Assembly (NCBI GenBank): GCA_016714985.1
Contig: JADKBS010000013.1
Coordinates: 62,001-126,000 of the forward strand
Length of the DNA stretch: 64,000 nucleotides
Source of the DNA: Saprospiraceae bacterium
Lineage (GTDB): Bacteria; Bacteroidota; Bacteroidia; Chitinophagales; Saprospiraceae
Direction: 5' to 3'
Below the pieces are notes generated by a model, which was given only the letters and a program-made list of their open reading frames with translations, ran no database searches and was not told the origin of the DNA. This document shows positions 33,675 to 41,696 of the stretch, piece after piece. The stretch's first letter is position 1, and each line of letters opens with the position of its first letter. Both the position numbers and the translations under genes were made by a program.

Positions 33675-34094
33675 TCAATCCCATCTCCCCTCCCCTCTCG
33701 ACAAGCTGAACCTGCCAGCGCCGAGCATGGCCACGGCCAGTCCTCCAAGCATCAACAGAGCGTTCAATTCAATCATCCAACCGCCGAAATCGTTGCGCTG
33801 AAAGACGATGTCACGGTGCGCCACGAGAATGGTCATCAGCATGTTGAAGGCCAAGACGAGGCCCGCCGGACGGCTCCATTTGCCGATGAGGATCAACAGC
33901 GGCGCAACAAATTCGCCCAATAAACTGCCATAGGCCAACCACCCGGGCAAGCCTGCGCCTTCCACCATGCCGACCGTGCCGGCGATACCAGTTTCCAACT
34001 TGCCGAGGCCGTGCAGGAAAAGTACGAGGCCAACGCCTAGGCGGAGCAGCAGTTTCCCAATATCGGGATGGTCTAAAAATTTGTGTTCCATCAT
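33675..34094 (-). CDS. DoxX-family membrane protein
   Basis: A 139-residue membrane protein, four helices, DoxX/SURF4-like family: LLLRLGVGLVLFLHGLGKL, LGEFVAPLLILIG, LVLAFNMLMTILVAH. Start at ATG 34094 (MMEHKF). Such proteins form small membrane complexes with redox partners; some are linked to thiosulfate oxidation or quinone reduction. The long C-terminal tail is polar. It may form an operon with the upstream deacetylase-like gene 90 bases away. Confidence 0.85.
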   Translation of the reverse strand: MMEHKFLDHPDIGKLLLRLGVGLVLFLHGLGKLETGIAGTVGMVEGAGLPGWLAYGSLLGEFVAPLLILIGKWSRPAGLVLAFNMLMTILVAHRDIVFQRNDFGGWMIELNALLMLGGLAVAMLGAGRFSLSRGEGRWD

Positions 34095-34184
34095 GTTGAT
34101 TGATTCTTTTAAAATTGAATGCCCCAATATAAGCAGGAAATTCATTTCCTGTGGCGGCCTATTGCCGGGAAACAAAATTCACGA

Positions 34185-35168
34185 CTACAGTTTCTTCCGC
34201 CGCTCCATCAATTCCCGCCAAGTGGTGAGGATGATGCCGTTCTTTTGAAGGTAGCTTTTCAAGGCGGGCGAAAGCATGGCCAGCATGTCCGCCCGGCGCA
34301 GCGGGCCGGAGTCGCTGATATGCGGGAAGACCTCCGTCGTTGCGGAGCAGTGCATGATGACCATTGTGACGCCGGGCTTCAGCGCTGCAAACGACTCAAT
34401 GTATTTGCTGGCGTGAACGGCCATCAATTGCTCGTCGGTCATGCCGTGGTCGGCGGGGTATTGCCAATTGTAGCTGAGGTTGTGCAGGTCGTCGAGGACG
34501 GGCAGGCCAGCGTCCCAGAGCATTTTGCCGATGCCGAGCGCCTGCTCGTGCGGCATTCCCATGCCCTTCAATTGCTTGATAATCATACTATTGTGACCGC
34601 CAGGGAACATGACGGGTATTTGGTGCTTCATGCCCAATTGCAGGTAGCGCTGCAAAAACTCCGCCGTGCCGAATGCCGACCCCATGTGCGTGTCGAAATG
34701 CGTAGGCTCGAAGCCCATGCGCCTTGCCCTTGCCAACTGCGCTTCGAATTCCCGCTCCACGTCGTCGGGGGTGGCATTTGCCGCAAGCTCTTCCACGCTA
34801 TGCCATAGGCAGCCCTCTTCGTCCAACAGGTTGGGTGCGGAAGTGCCCGTCAGCGGATGCCAGCGGTAGTCCTGCCACTCGGAAGTGAGGGTAAGGTGCA
34901 GCCCGGCATCGGTTTGCGGATGCTCTTTGAGGTAATGCACGAAGCCCGGCACCCAAGGGCAGGTCATCATCACGCTAACGGAATTGGCCACGCCCTCTTC
35001 CATTGAGCGGATGCCGCCGAGGTTGGAGTCGTAGCTCATGCCCATGTCGTCCACGTGCAGGATGACGACCTTGGCATCGGCGGGATAGCCGAGGCGGGCG
35101 GCGTAGGTTTGGGCTTTGGTGATTTGATTGAAAAGCAAAAACAGGAAAGGGAGGTACAGTCTTTTCAT
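34185..35168 (-). CDS. ChbG/HpnK-family polysaccharide deacetylase, exported
   Basis: Exported deacetylase of the ChbG/YdjC (HpnK) family, 327 residues. I chose ATG 35168, which gives a signal peptide ending ITKAQ. Metal site residues: HVDDMGMS (Asp-Asp), GLHLTLTSEW and FDTHMG. ChbG members remove an acetyl group from chito-oligosaccharides; others act on phenylacetylated or hopanoid-linked sugars. The DD and two histidines are intact. An upstream perfect 13-bp hairpin lies before the start. Confidence 0.85.
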   Translation of the reverse strand: MKRLYLPFLFLLFNQITKAQTYAARLGYPADAKVVILHVDDMGMSYDSNLGGIRSMEEGVANSVSVMMTCPWVPGFVHYLKEHPQTDAGLHLTLTSEWQDYRWHPLTGTSAPNLLDEEGCLWHSVEELAANATPDDVEREFEAQLARARRMGFEPTHFDTHMGSAFGTAEFLQRYLQLGMKHQIPVMFPGGHNSMIIKQLKGMGMPHEQALGIGKMLWDAGLPVLDDLHNLSYNWQYPADHGMTDEQLMAVHASKYIESFAALKPGVTMVIMHCSATTEVFPHISDSGPLRRADMLAMLSPALKSYLQKNGIILTTWRELMERRKKL

Positions 35169-35207
35169 AAAGGGAAGGGTTTGTCGCACCAAAAAAAAAA
35201 ACAACAA

Positions 35208-35236
35208 TGGTACGATTGCTTCGAGCAATCGTACCA
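35208..35236. repeat. Perfect 13-bp stem, 3-nt loop
   Basis: Arms 35208-35220 and 35224-35236, TGGTACGATTGCT and complement. It lies between two minus-strand genes and may terminate the nlpE-like transcript. Confidence 0.7.
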
Positions 35237-35252
35237 CTACACTTAAGGGGAA

Positions 35253-35705
35253 TTACTCACCCTGCACTTTCTTCAGCAGGTATTTGCTGGCGTCCATTGC
35301 GCTGCCGTCGGCATTCATGGCGACCAGGCCATCGGCGTTCACTTGGTACTTCACCGCACCAGTTTTTCCGTTCAGGGTCACCACGTTTCCTTCCACAGAC
35401 CAAGTACCATCGGAATTGACGGTCTTGGGCTGCTTGCCCTCGTGAATTTCTTCCAAGGTATAGCTCCGCTGCGGGTCGGCATTCAGCGTAAGCGTGGTTT
35501 GGATGCCGTCGCAATCGGCGCAGGGCAGCTTGCCAGTGTAGAATGCGGCCAAAGCCTCTACAGCGGCCTGCGCTGGATCGGCAACTGGTGCCGGTTCTGT
35601 GGCAGGTGCCTCGGTGGCTTCGGGTTCTTTCGGCGCTTCGCCACAAGACTGGAAGCCAGTGAATGCAAGGGCTACCAAAGCAATAAGGATTAAAGACTTT
35701 TTCAT
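35253..35705 (-). CDS. NlpE-like copper/envelope-stress lipoprotein
   Basis: A 150-residue lipoprotein (Cys21 after GFQS). A proline/glutamate linker precedes the NlpE N-terminal domain: YTGKLPCADCDGIQTTLTL, with the CxxC-like PCADC. The second half has beta-strand repeats. NlpE proteins sense misfolded lipoproteins or copper in enteric bacteria; in Bacteroidota the role is less clear. It has its own promoter region upstream. Confidence 0.8.
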   Translation of the reverse strand: MKKSLILIALVALAFTGFQSCGEAPKEPEATEAPATEPAPVADPAQAAVEALAAFYTGKLPCADCDGIQTTLTLNADPQRSYTLEEIHEGKQPKTVNSDGTWSVEGNVVTLNGKTGAVKYQVNADGLVAMNADGSAMDASKYLLKKVQGE

Positions 35706-35767
35706 TGAGATGGATTTTAAGTTGGTATGATTTGAAAACAGTACAAATCTACAAGAATGTATCAGGG

Positions 35768-36619
35768 TTACTCCACAACAAACTTAAAAACGTGCTGAAT
35801 ATCATCCCTGACAAGGTTCATAAAATAAACGCCGCTCACCAGCATCGAAACATCCAAGCTGCGGTTATCAGTTTGCAATTGACCAGAACGCACCAACCTG
35901 CCTAGGTTGTCCACGATGCGATAAGGCATAACCTTCCCGCTTTCCAAACCAAAAACTTGCAGCCTATGGCTCGTGGGGTTCGGGCCGATGGAAAGTTGCT
36001 GGCCAAGTTCCTCACGTGTCGGTGAATTGATGCCTGCAGGATTCGAACTGAACGTGGCCGTGCCGCCCCATTCCAGCGTGAAACCTTGGCCTGAACTCGT
36101 AAAATTGTTGACCACCAGCGCATAGTTCTCCCCGGCTTGGCATTGAAGGAACTTCAGGAAATTGTTGTTTCCGTTGCTGCAACCGGGGTTTTCTTCAAAG
36201 TCAGTTTCGGTCAAATTCAATCCCGTAGGCCCCAAGCAAGGCAAACTTTCCGACCAAGGTGCCCCCACGTTTTCGCCCGCTGCCATGCAACGTTTCAGGA
36301 TTTTCTCTTGGCAGAGCACATTGTCGTTGAACCGAAAAACGGCAAAGTCCAAATCATCGAATGTGTCCAGTGGCGTCAGCACGAAGGTCAGTGTGCCCGG
36401 TTGGGCTATTTGCCAAGAAAACCAAGTGGGTGAAAATTCCTGTGCTATACAAGTGCCCGACAGATCATCTTCCACGCCTTCGCCAACGACCGAGTCTATG
36501 GTAACCGGATCCATATTGGTCAGCAACATGGGGTTGTCGCAGTCGGGGTGGGTTTGGGCGGTTGCCGTTGTAGTAGCGACCAAGGAAATGAGGATGGAGA
36601 AAAACTGGAAGGGTTTCAT
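35768..36619 (-). CDS. T9SS type A secreted protein
   Basis: A 283-residue secreted protein. Signal peptide ends TATAQ. The N-terminal part is a beta-sandwich with many cysteines (CDNPMLL, SPTWFSWQIAQPGTLTFVLTP, DDLDFAVFRFND, CSNGNNNFLKF), like the pre-peptidase C-type or complement-type domains in gliding proteins. The C-terminus (LSIGPNPTSHRLQVFG onward, ending HVFKFVVE) is a type A T9SS sorting domain. It probably coats the cell surface. No partner gene is nearby. Confidence 0.82.
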   Translation of the reverse strand: MKPFQFFSILISLVATTTATAQTHPDCDNPMLLTNMDPVTIDSVVGEGVEDDLSGTCIAQEFSPTWFSWQIAQPGTLTFVLTPLDTFDDLDFAVFRFNDNVLCQEKILKRCMAAGENVGAPWSESLPCLGPTGLNLTETDFEENPGCSNGNNNFLKFLQCQAGENYALVVNNFTSSGQGFTLEWGGTATFSSNPAGINSPTREELGQQLSIGPNPTSHRLQVFGLESGKVMPYRIVDNLGRLVRSGQLQTDNRSLDVSMLVSGVYFMNLVRDDIQHVFKFVVE

Positions 36620-36950
36620 GACGATGTGTTTAGAGATTTAGAGGGGCAATGTAACCCGTTTTCGTCAACCCGAAAACGACGCATCTAATTAAATGTGGTC
36701 GGATTGCTCCAAAATGACAAAAGACGGTACAGGCTTTTGGCGGAAGTAGGCGATGCTAAATCGTTCTAGTGCAGCCTTGCTAGTTGAAAAATTGCAAGAA
36801 CTAACGAGGTGGGGATATGCTTGAAACATCTGGGGGTTTTGGCCAAGGATTTTAAGGAAAGAAAGGGAGATTACCTTCCAAAACGACGAGGGGCAGTGGC
36901 TAAGTTAGCCACTGCCCCTCGTCGTTTCGGTGCACTAGCAACAAAATACC
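36620..36950. other. Intergenic region with long hairpin
   Basis: About 330 bases with no gene. The only strong feature is the hairpin at 36881-36927. A possible promoter for the 35768 gene should lie in 36620-36700, but no clear match was found. Confidence 0.4.
36881..36927. terminator. Perfect 22-bp hairpin, terminator of 36951 gene
   Basis: Arms 36881-36902 and 36906-36927, 3-nt loop, GC-rich in the middle. It starts 24 bases beyond the stop of the minus-strand gene. On that strand it is followed by TTTTGG, giving a weak T tail. Confidence 0.75.
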
Positions 36951-37304
36951 TCAAATACCGATTGAATGCTGTGTTTTCTTGCCAAACCGTTCGGCTGTTT
37001 TCGTCAGATTCTTGATTTCAGCCTCGTTTTTAAATGCTACCTCAAACAATTCTTGCTGTGCCACCAACTTGTCGAGGGCATCCACCAGCATTAATTTCTT
37101 TGAGTCGCTTTGCACCAAATCAGAATAAAGCAGTTGCCGAAGCACTTCGATATAGCCTTTCAGCATGGCAATACGAGTGTCCAAGGATTGTTGCCAGTTG
37201 CTGTCATCAAAGTAAAAAGCTTCGAACATGAAGTTGGAAACCTCCCCGATTTCCTTTGCATCGAATTGGTTCCTGTTTTGAAATATGTCTTTGACTTTGA
37301 CCAT
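36951..37304 (-). CDS. Hypothetical helical protein
   Basis: A 117-residue predicted helical protein (SLDTRIAMLKGYIEVLRQLL, KLMLVDALDKLVAQQELFEV). No signal or membrane helix. Not recognised. Downstream is a strong terminator hairpin and upstream a long nested palindrome, so it is an isolated gene. Confidence 0.6.
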   Translation of the reverse strand: MVKVKDIFQNRNQFDAKEIGEVSNFMFEAFYFDDSNWQQSLDTRIAMLKGYIEVLRQLLYSDLVQSDSKKLMLVDALDKLVAQQELFEVAFKNEAEIKNLTKTAERFGKKTQHSIGI

Positions 37305-37318
37305 GTTATCGCATTTTA

Positions 37319-37772
37319 ATTAGGAGGTAACTTTCGAGTTTAATGTCATTAACTTAAGGGCTGCATAATGTTGAAGCCCTTGCCTTTTCGTCCAGCCCCC
37401 CACCCCTAAAGGGCAGAGGCGATTGGTTCTATTTTTTCGATTTAAGATATAAGATAGACGATATATGATTTTAGATTAATTGGCGATTGTTTGAATGCAG
37501 AATTGTGATTTGCCGCCGAATCAAAGCATTTTGGGCTTAACTCGGTGCTCCAAAATCTTATATCTGAAATCGTCTATCTTATATCTGAAATCAAATTCTC
37601 AGTGATTTAGTAGAACCAATCGCCTCTGCCTAAAGGGGAGCATCCCGTGCTATTTTTCCGAGTTTTCGGTATCCCACGGGGTGCTCCCCTTTAGGGGTGG
37701 GGGGCTGGATGGGCAAGCGACAACAGTCAATTCCCGCTAAGTTGACGACATTAAAATTTGAGTTACCTCCTA
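37319..37772. repeat. 450-bp nested inverted-repeat element
   Basis: Outer arms 37319-37359 and 37733-37772 match after inversion (TTAGGAGGTAACT, then TTTAATGTC-T-AACTTA). Inside, 22-bp perfect arms at 37392-37413 and 37687-37708 (CCAGCCCCCCACCCCTAAAG..), 17-bp arms at 37414-37430 and 37612-37628 (CAGAGGCGATTGGTTCT), and a further AT-rich dyad (ATATAAGATAGACG and complements). A separate hairpin occupies 37629-37695. The outer arms occur alone as a compact palindrome at 61575-61607. No coding sequence. It may be a MITE or other palindromic element. Confidence 0.85.
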
Positions 37773-37782
37773 ACTTATACGC

Positions 37783-39810
37783 TTATGCCTTCCTCGCCAC
37801 CCGATACAGCATCCACCCCATAAATGCAAAGAACGCCACGCCGAGCCACATAAAGCCTTGTTCGCCGAGGGCATGGCCGAGGCCGTTCTTTTCGAGGTTG
37901 ATGGCGTCCAGTTGCGCCGACATGCTCACCGATAAGATGGCCACCACCACGCCCATGAGCGCACCGCCCGCCACGAGGCCCGTGGCGAAAAGGTTGCCTT
38001 GGCCGAGTTCGTCGTCGCCTTCTACTTTCTCGCCCTTGCGCTCTTTTACCCATTCCACCGCACCTTTGATGGCACCGCCGATGAAGATGGGCAACGTGGT
38101 GCTGAGGGGCAGGTAGAGGCCCACGGCAAAGGAGAGGGATTTCACGCCGCAAAGCTCCATCGTCACGGCGATGAAAACGCCCACGAGCACAAACTGCCAA
38201 TCGAGGTTGAAGGAGAGCAGGCCCTTGATGAGCGTAGCCATGAGCGTCGCCTGTGGCGCTGCGAACTTCTCGCCGATGGCGTGCTGGATGCCCTGCGCCG
38301 CCAGTTCGGGTGTGGGTGTGTCGAGGTATTTCACCGTCAGGCCAATCACCACGCTGGACACGATGGCCCCGATGAACAGCGCCAACTGCTGGTATTTCGG
38401 CGTAGCGCCCACGAGGTAGCCCGTCTTGAGGTCTTGGCTCGTGGCCCCGGCGTTTGCGGCAGCGATGCAAATCATGCCACCGACGACGAGGACCATGGGT
38501 TCGTAGGTCTTGCCCGTCCAGCCGATGCCGATGAAGACCAGCGCCGTGGCCATGATGGTGGCGATGGTCATGCCGGAAATGGGGCTGTTCGATGAACCAA
38601 TGATGCCCACGATGCGGCTGGCAACCGTTACGAAGAAGAACCCAAAAAGCACCACCAACAGGCCCAACACGAGCTTGGAACCAAAGCCTGTGCCTGGAAT
38701 GATGGGCAAGGCTGCCATGAGCAGGACGAGCGCCAAGCTGCCGAAGCCCACGATTTTCATGTTCAGGTCGTTCTCCGTGCGGATGATTTCGCCGCCAGCG
38801 GCCCTTTCTTTCAGCGCACCCACACTTTCCTTGAAGGAGGAAATGATGGTGGGAATCGTTTTCAGCAAGGTAATAAACCCGCCCGCAGCCACTGCACCTG
38901 CGCCGATTTGCCGCACGTAGGCACGGTACACCGCCGAAGCCGTATCGCCGAAAGAATGCGTCGTTGGGTTCCAATCGCCGGGGCCGCCCGCCGTCAGCAG
39001 GTCTTTCAGGTAGCCGAGTTTTACCAGTTGCGAAGCAATGATGTCCGGTGGAACGAGCGTGGCCAAGAGCGGAATCACCCCGAGCCAAGCCAGCACGCCA
39101 CCCGCTACCAACACGCCCGCTATGCGTGGGCCGATGATATAGCCAACGCCCATGTATTCGGGGGTGATTTCGGCGCTGACGGTAGCCGCCGGGAAGTATT
39201 TATTGGCCATCGTGGAACCGAAAGTCGGTACTTCGGAAATGACGTGGAAAACCTTTTGCAGCAGCGCATAAACAAAGGCAAAACCGAGGCCCTGGTAGGC
39301 CGTCTTGGCAAAGGAACCGCCCTTGTCGCCAGCGATGAGCACCGAGGCGCAGGCCGTGCCTTCCGGGTAGGGCAGGTTCTCGTGCTCTTTCACGATGAGG
39401 CTTCGCCGCAAGGGTATCATCATCAGCGTGCCGAGGATGCCGCCCAACACGGCCAGTGCGAAGATGGTCCAGTATCGGAAGAACTCATCGCCGACGGCAG
39501 GGTCGCTGAGGAAGAGGAAGGCGGGCAGCGTGAACACCACGCCCGCGGCGATGCTCTCGCCCGCCGAGCCTGTGGTCTGGATGATGTTGTTTTCGAGGAT
39601 GGTCGTTCCGAAGAATTTTTGCCCCAACGAAATCGCCAGCACGGCGATGGGGATGGAGGCGCTGACCGTGAGGCCCGCCTTGAGGGCGAGGTAAACGGTG
39701 CTGGCCCCGAAGATGATGCCGAAGATGGCACCCAGCACGATGGCCTTGACGGTGAATTCCTTGACGCTCGTGTTCTCAGGAGCGATGTAGGGTTTGAATG
39801 CTGGTTTCAT
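37783..39810 (-). CDS. OPT-family oligopeptide transporter
   Basis: A 675-residue integral membrane transporter of the OPT family (prokaryotic branch, as in TIGR00733), with about 14-15 hydrophobic segments. Family phrases: FTVKAIVLGAIFGIIFGASTVYLALKAG near the start, PYPEGTACASVLIAGDKGG, GVGYIIGPRIAG, and SVSMSAQLDAINLEKNGLG near the end. OPT members move oligopeptides or metal-ligand complexes with protons. No peptidase is adjacent. The gene ends 11 bases from the nested palindrome. Confidence 0.93.
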   Translation of the reverse strand: MKPAFKPYIAPENTSVKEFTVKAIVLGAIFGIIFGASTVYLALKAGLTVSASIPIAVLAISLGQKFFGTTILENNIIQTTGSAGESIAAGVVFTLPAFLFLSDPAVGDEFFRYWTIFALAVLGGILGTLMMIPLRRSLIVKEHENLPYPEGTACASVLIAGDKGGSFAKTAYQGLGFAFVYALLQKVFHVISEVPTFGSTMANKYFPAATVSAEITPEYMGVGYIIGPRIAGVLVAGGVLAWLGVIPLLATLVPPDIIASQLVKLGYLKDLLTAGGPGDWNPTTHSFGDTASAVYRAYVRQIGAGAVAAGGFITLLKTIPTIISSFKESVGALKERAAGGEIIRTENDLNMKIVGFGSLALVLLMAALPIIPGTGFGSKLVLGLLVVLFGFFFVTVASRIVGIIGSSNSPISGMTIATIMATALVFIGIGWTGKTYEPMVLVVGGMICIAAANAGATSQDLKTGYLVGATPKYQQLALFIGAIVSSVVIGLTVKYLDTPTPELAAQGIQHAIGEKFAAPQATLMATLIKGLLSFNLDWQFVLVGVFIAVTMELCGVKSLSFAVGLYLPLSTTLPIFIGGAIKGAVEWVKERKGEKVEGDDELGQGNLFATGLVAGGALMGVVVAILSVSMSAQLDAINLEKNGLGHALGEQGFMWLGVAFFAFMGWMLYRVARKA

Positions 39811-39818
39811 TGCTGTAT

Positions 39819-39905
39819 CATTGTTTCATGGTTTCATGGCTACATTGATTCATTGATTCTTTGGTGCGTGACCGTGAAGCCATGAAACAATGTAGCCGTG
39901 TAGCC
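39819..39905. repeat. CATGG/CATTG word hairpin upstream of OPT gene
   Basis: Left arm about 39819-39847 (TTTCATGG words), right arm about 39875-39905 (CCATGAAAC and GTAGCC words), partly complementary. It sits directly upstream of the OPT start and may affect its expression. Confidence 0.7.
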
Positions 39906-39991
39906 ATATATCCTAGTTTACCGGGCTAATGTAGGCCAAAGATTTTTGAAAATGAAAATTGGGTTTGTTAGCTGGGCAAATAGGCCAAAAA

Positions 39992-40045
39992 AAGGGGCGA
40001 CGATTTTAATTTTTGCTGAAGCAAAAATTAAAATCGTCGCCCCTT
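39992..40045. terminator. Perfect 26-bp hairpin
   Basis: Arms 39992-40017 and 40020-40045 with a 2-nt loop. It lies between the YceI and OPT genes, both minus strand, probably the 3-prime end of the YceI transcript together with the next element, or a bidirectional barrier. Confidence 0.75.
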
Positions 40046-40050
40046 GAAAA

Positions 40051-40091
40051 AAAACTCCCCGGCGGCAGTTTCGCTGTCACCGGGGAGTTTT
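40051..40091 (-). terminator. Rho-independent terminator of the YceI gene
   Basis: Read on the minus strand: AAAACTCCCCGG stem, 17-nt loop, complement, then eight T. It begins 25 bases past the YceI stop codon. Confidence 0.85.
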
Positions 40092-40115
40092 AATTGATGG
40101 TATGCCATGTTGACA

Positions 40116-40826
40116 TTACCCAGCCGAAACGGGCACTACCACATTGATCTTCAACTTGATTTCGTCGTTGATGATTTTGTCCTTTACGGTTCCGATGAGA
40201 CCAGATTTGTACTTGATGTCCCAATCGGTGCGGTTGATGGTGAACTCCGGCGAAGTGACCATGACATTGTCGCCCTGAAGCTCTACGTGCAAGGGTATTG
40301 GAATCTCCTTTGCGATGCCTTTCATCGTCAATTCCCCCTTTATGTTGTGCGTAATACCGGAATCCGGAGACTCAGGCAAGGTAATACCCGTGATCACGAA
40401 CTGACCAGTAGGAAATTTTGAGATGTCGAAGAAATCGCTGCCCTTCAAGTGACCTTCGAGGTCGGCTTTGTCAGAGCCGCTCAGGTCGTTCACTGTAATG
40501 GAGCCCATGTTGATGGTGAAAGAGCCTTGCTTCAAATTGCCCCGAATGATGTGAAATCCGCCATCCAATAGCTTGATGGTGCCCGTGTGGGAAGAACCGC
40601 TTGCCGAGGAGCCAGTCCATTGGATATAGCTTTTTTCGATGCTGGGCGACAAGTTCATGTACTCTTGTTGTGCGGCCAAGGTGCCGATGCCCTTCACGTT
40701 GCCCTCCTTTGGGGTAGTTACTTCTTCGAGGGTCTTTCCTTCCCCAGCGCTTGTGCTGGCAGGGTCGTTCTTGCAGGCAGCAAAAACGAGCAATGTCAGG
40801 GAGAGCAATATGCTTAGCTTCTTCAT
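40116..40826 (-). CDS. YceI-family lipid-binding lipoprotein
   Basis: A 236-residue lipoprotein (lipobox Cys18 after FAA). YceI domain: SYIQWTGSSASGSSHTGTIKL, GSFTINMGSITVNDL, GHLKGSDFFDISKFPTGQF and IKGELTMKGIAKEI. YceI proteins form a lipocalin-like barrel that binds isoprenoid chains such as polyprenol or quinone. It is followed by a strong terminator and is probably transcribed alone. Confidence 0.9.
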   Translation of the reverse strand: MKKLSILLSLTLLVFAACKNDPASTSAGEGKTLEEVTTPKEGNVKGIGTLAAQQEYMNLSPSIEKSYIQWTGSSASGSSHTGTIKLLDGGFHIIRGNLKQGSFTINMGSITVNDLSGSDKADLEGHLKGSDFFDISKFPTGQFVITGITLPESPDSGITHNIKGELTMKGIAKEIPIPLHVELQGDNVMVTSPEFTINRTDWDIKYKSGLIGTVKDKIINDEIKLKINVVVPVSAG

Positions 40827-41079
40827 GTAAAATGGAATTGTGTAGTTATGAAAAATGGTGAATTCGCTGCATTGGCAGCTCGGCAGTTAACGCATTTTTT
40901 ATTTAAATGTTCGGTAACACTTCTTGCTCCAATATAAATAGGGGGAAACAGCATTGCAGCGCATCAAACAGAAGAAAAATATATAAGGCAGTTGCCTAAG
41001 CGAAGCAACTTGGTGTATTTTTCGCTCCGCAAAGAACGGCTATTGGAACACCCAATTACACAACTATATCCATCGGCCT

Positions 41080-41672
41080 ATGAAAACGACCAGAACCTTG
41101 CTATTCATTTGCTTTGCAATGACTGTGACCATCTCCGTTGCACAGCAGTTTTCCTTTGGCGTCCAACTAATCGGGCTTTCCGTCCACCTGAAAAAAAGCA
41201 AGCACCCCAGCTTTTCAAGGGCAAGCTCACCAAGGACGGACGGCTGGTGCTCAATGGCGGGGTACTGCTCACGGCCCGGTACCATGTCAACGAAAAATGG
41301 GGGTTCCAAGCCTCCCAAGCCCTCGTGGCGCACGACTGTTCTGGCCGCTTCCTCGGCATGACGCACCTCGGCGGCTTCATCAGCAAGAACAACCTGTGGG
41401 ATTCCCGCAACAGTATTGACGTGAGCTTCGGCCCCATGTTCTTTTACCGCCAAAACTGGGCGCTGCTGCCCGGCTACGTGGACGAGGGCCTTTTCAACAT
41501 CAGCGACAACCAGCGATGGATGACCAAGTTCGTTTGGCACGGCGGCATGGTGTCGTGGCGGCACAGGCTGGAGGCATCAGGGCGGTATTTCCAAGTGGAC
41601 CTGCTACCTGGCTTCCCGGAGATAATATCGGTGGGGCCGGGGATGTCGTTCCAGCGGGGAGCCAGCAATTGA
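41080..41672 (+). CDS. Small exported protein of unknown function (frameshifted)
   Basis: An exported protein in two frames. The first (ATG 41080) has a signal peptide, MKTTRTLLFICFAMTVTIS and VAQQ, then FGVQLIGLSVHLKKSKHPSF. The second continues KGKLTKDGRLVLNGGVLLTARY to the end at 41672. A T added to the TTTT at 41212-41215 joins them as SFFKGKLTKDG, giving 197 residues. The later part has strands like outer-membrane barrel proteins (FYRQNWALLPGYVDE). Family unknown. Confidence 0.65.
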
Positions 41673-41696
41673 GCGGGCATACACCAATGCCTAATA

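Noticed and set aside
36809..37015. 68-codon plus-strand frame
   Set aside because: It translates a perfect hairpin (36881-36927) and overlaps the real minus-strand gene.
37392..37708. Target-site duplication flanking the inner palindrome
   Set aside because: The flanks (TTTTCGT and ATGGGCA) do not match, so a simple transposon insertion is not shown.
38908..39885. 325-codon plus-strand frame antisense to the OPT transporter
   Set aside because: Shadow frame; low-complexity Arg/His/Gly composition.
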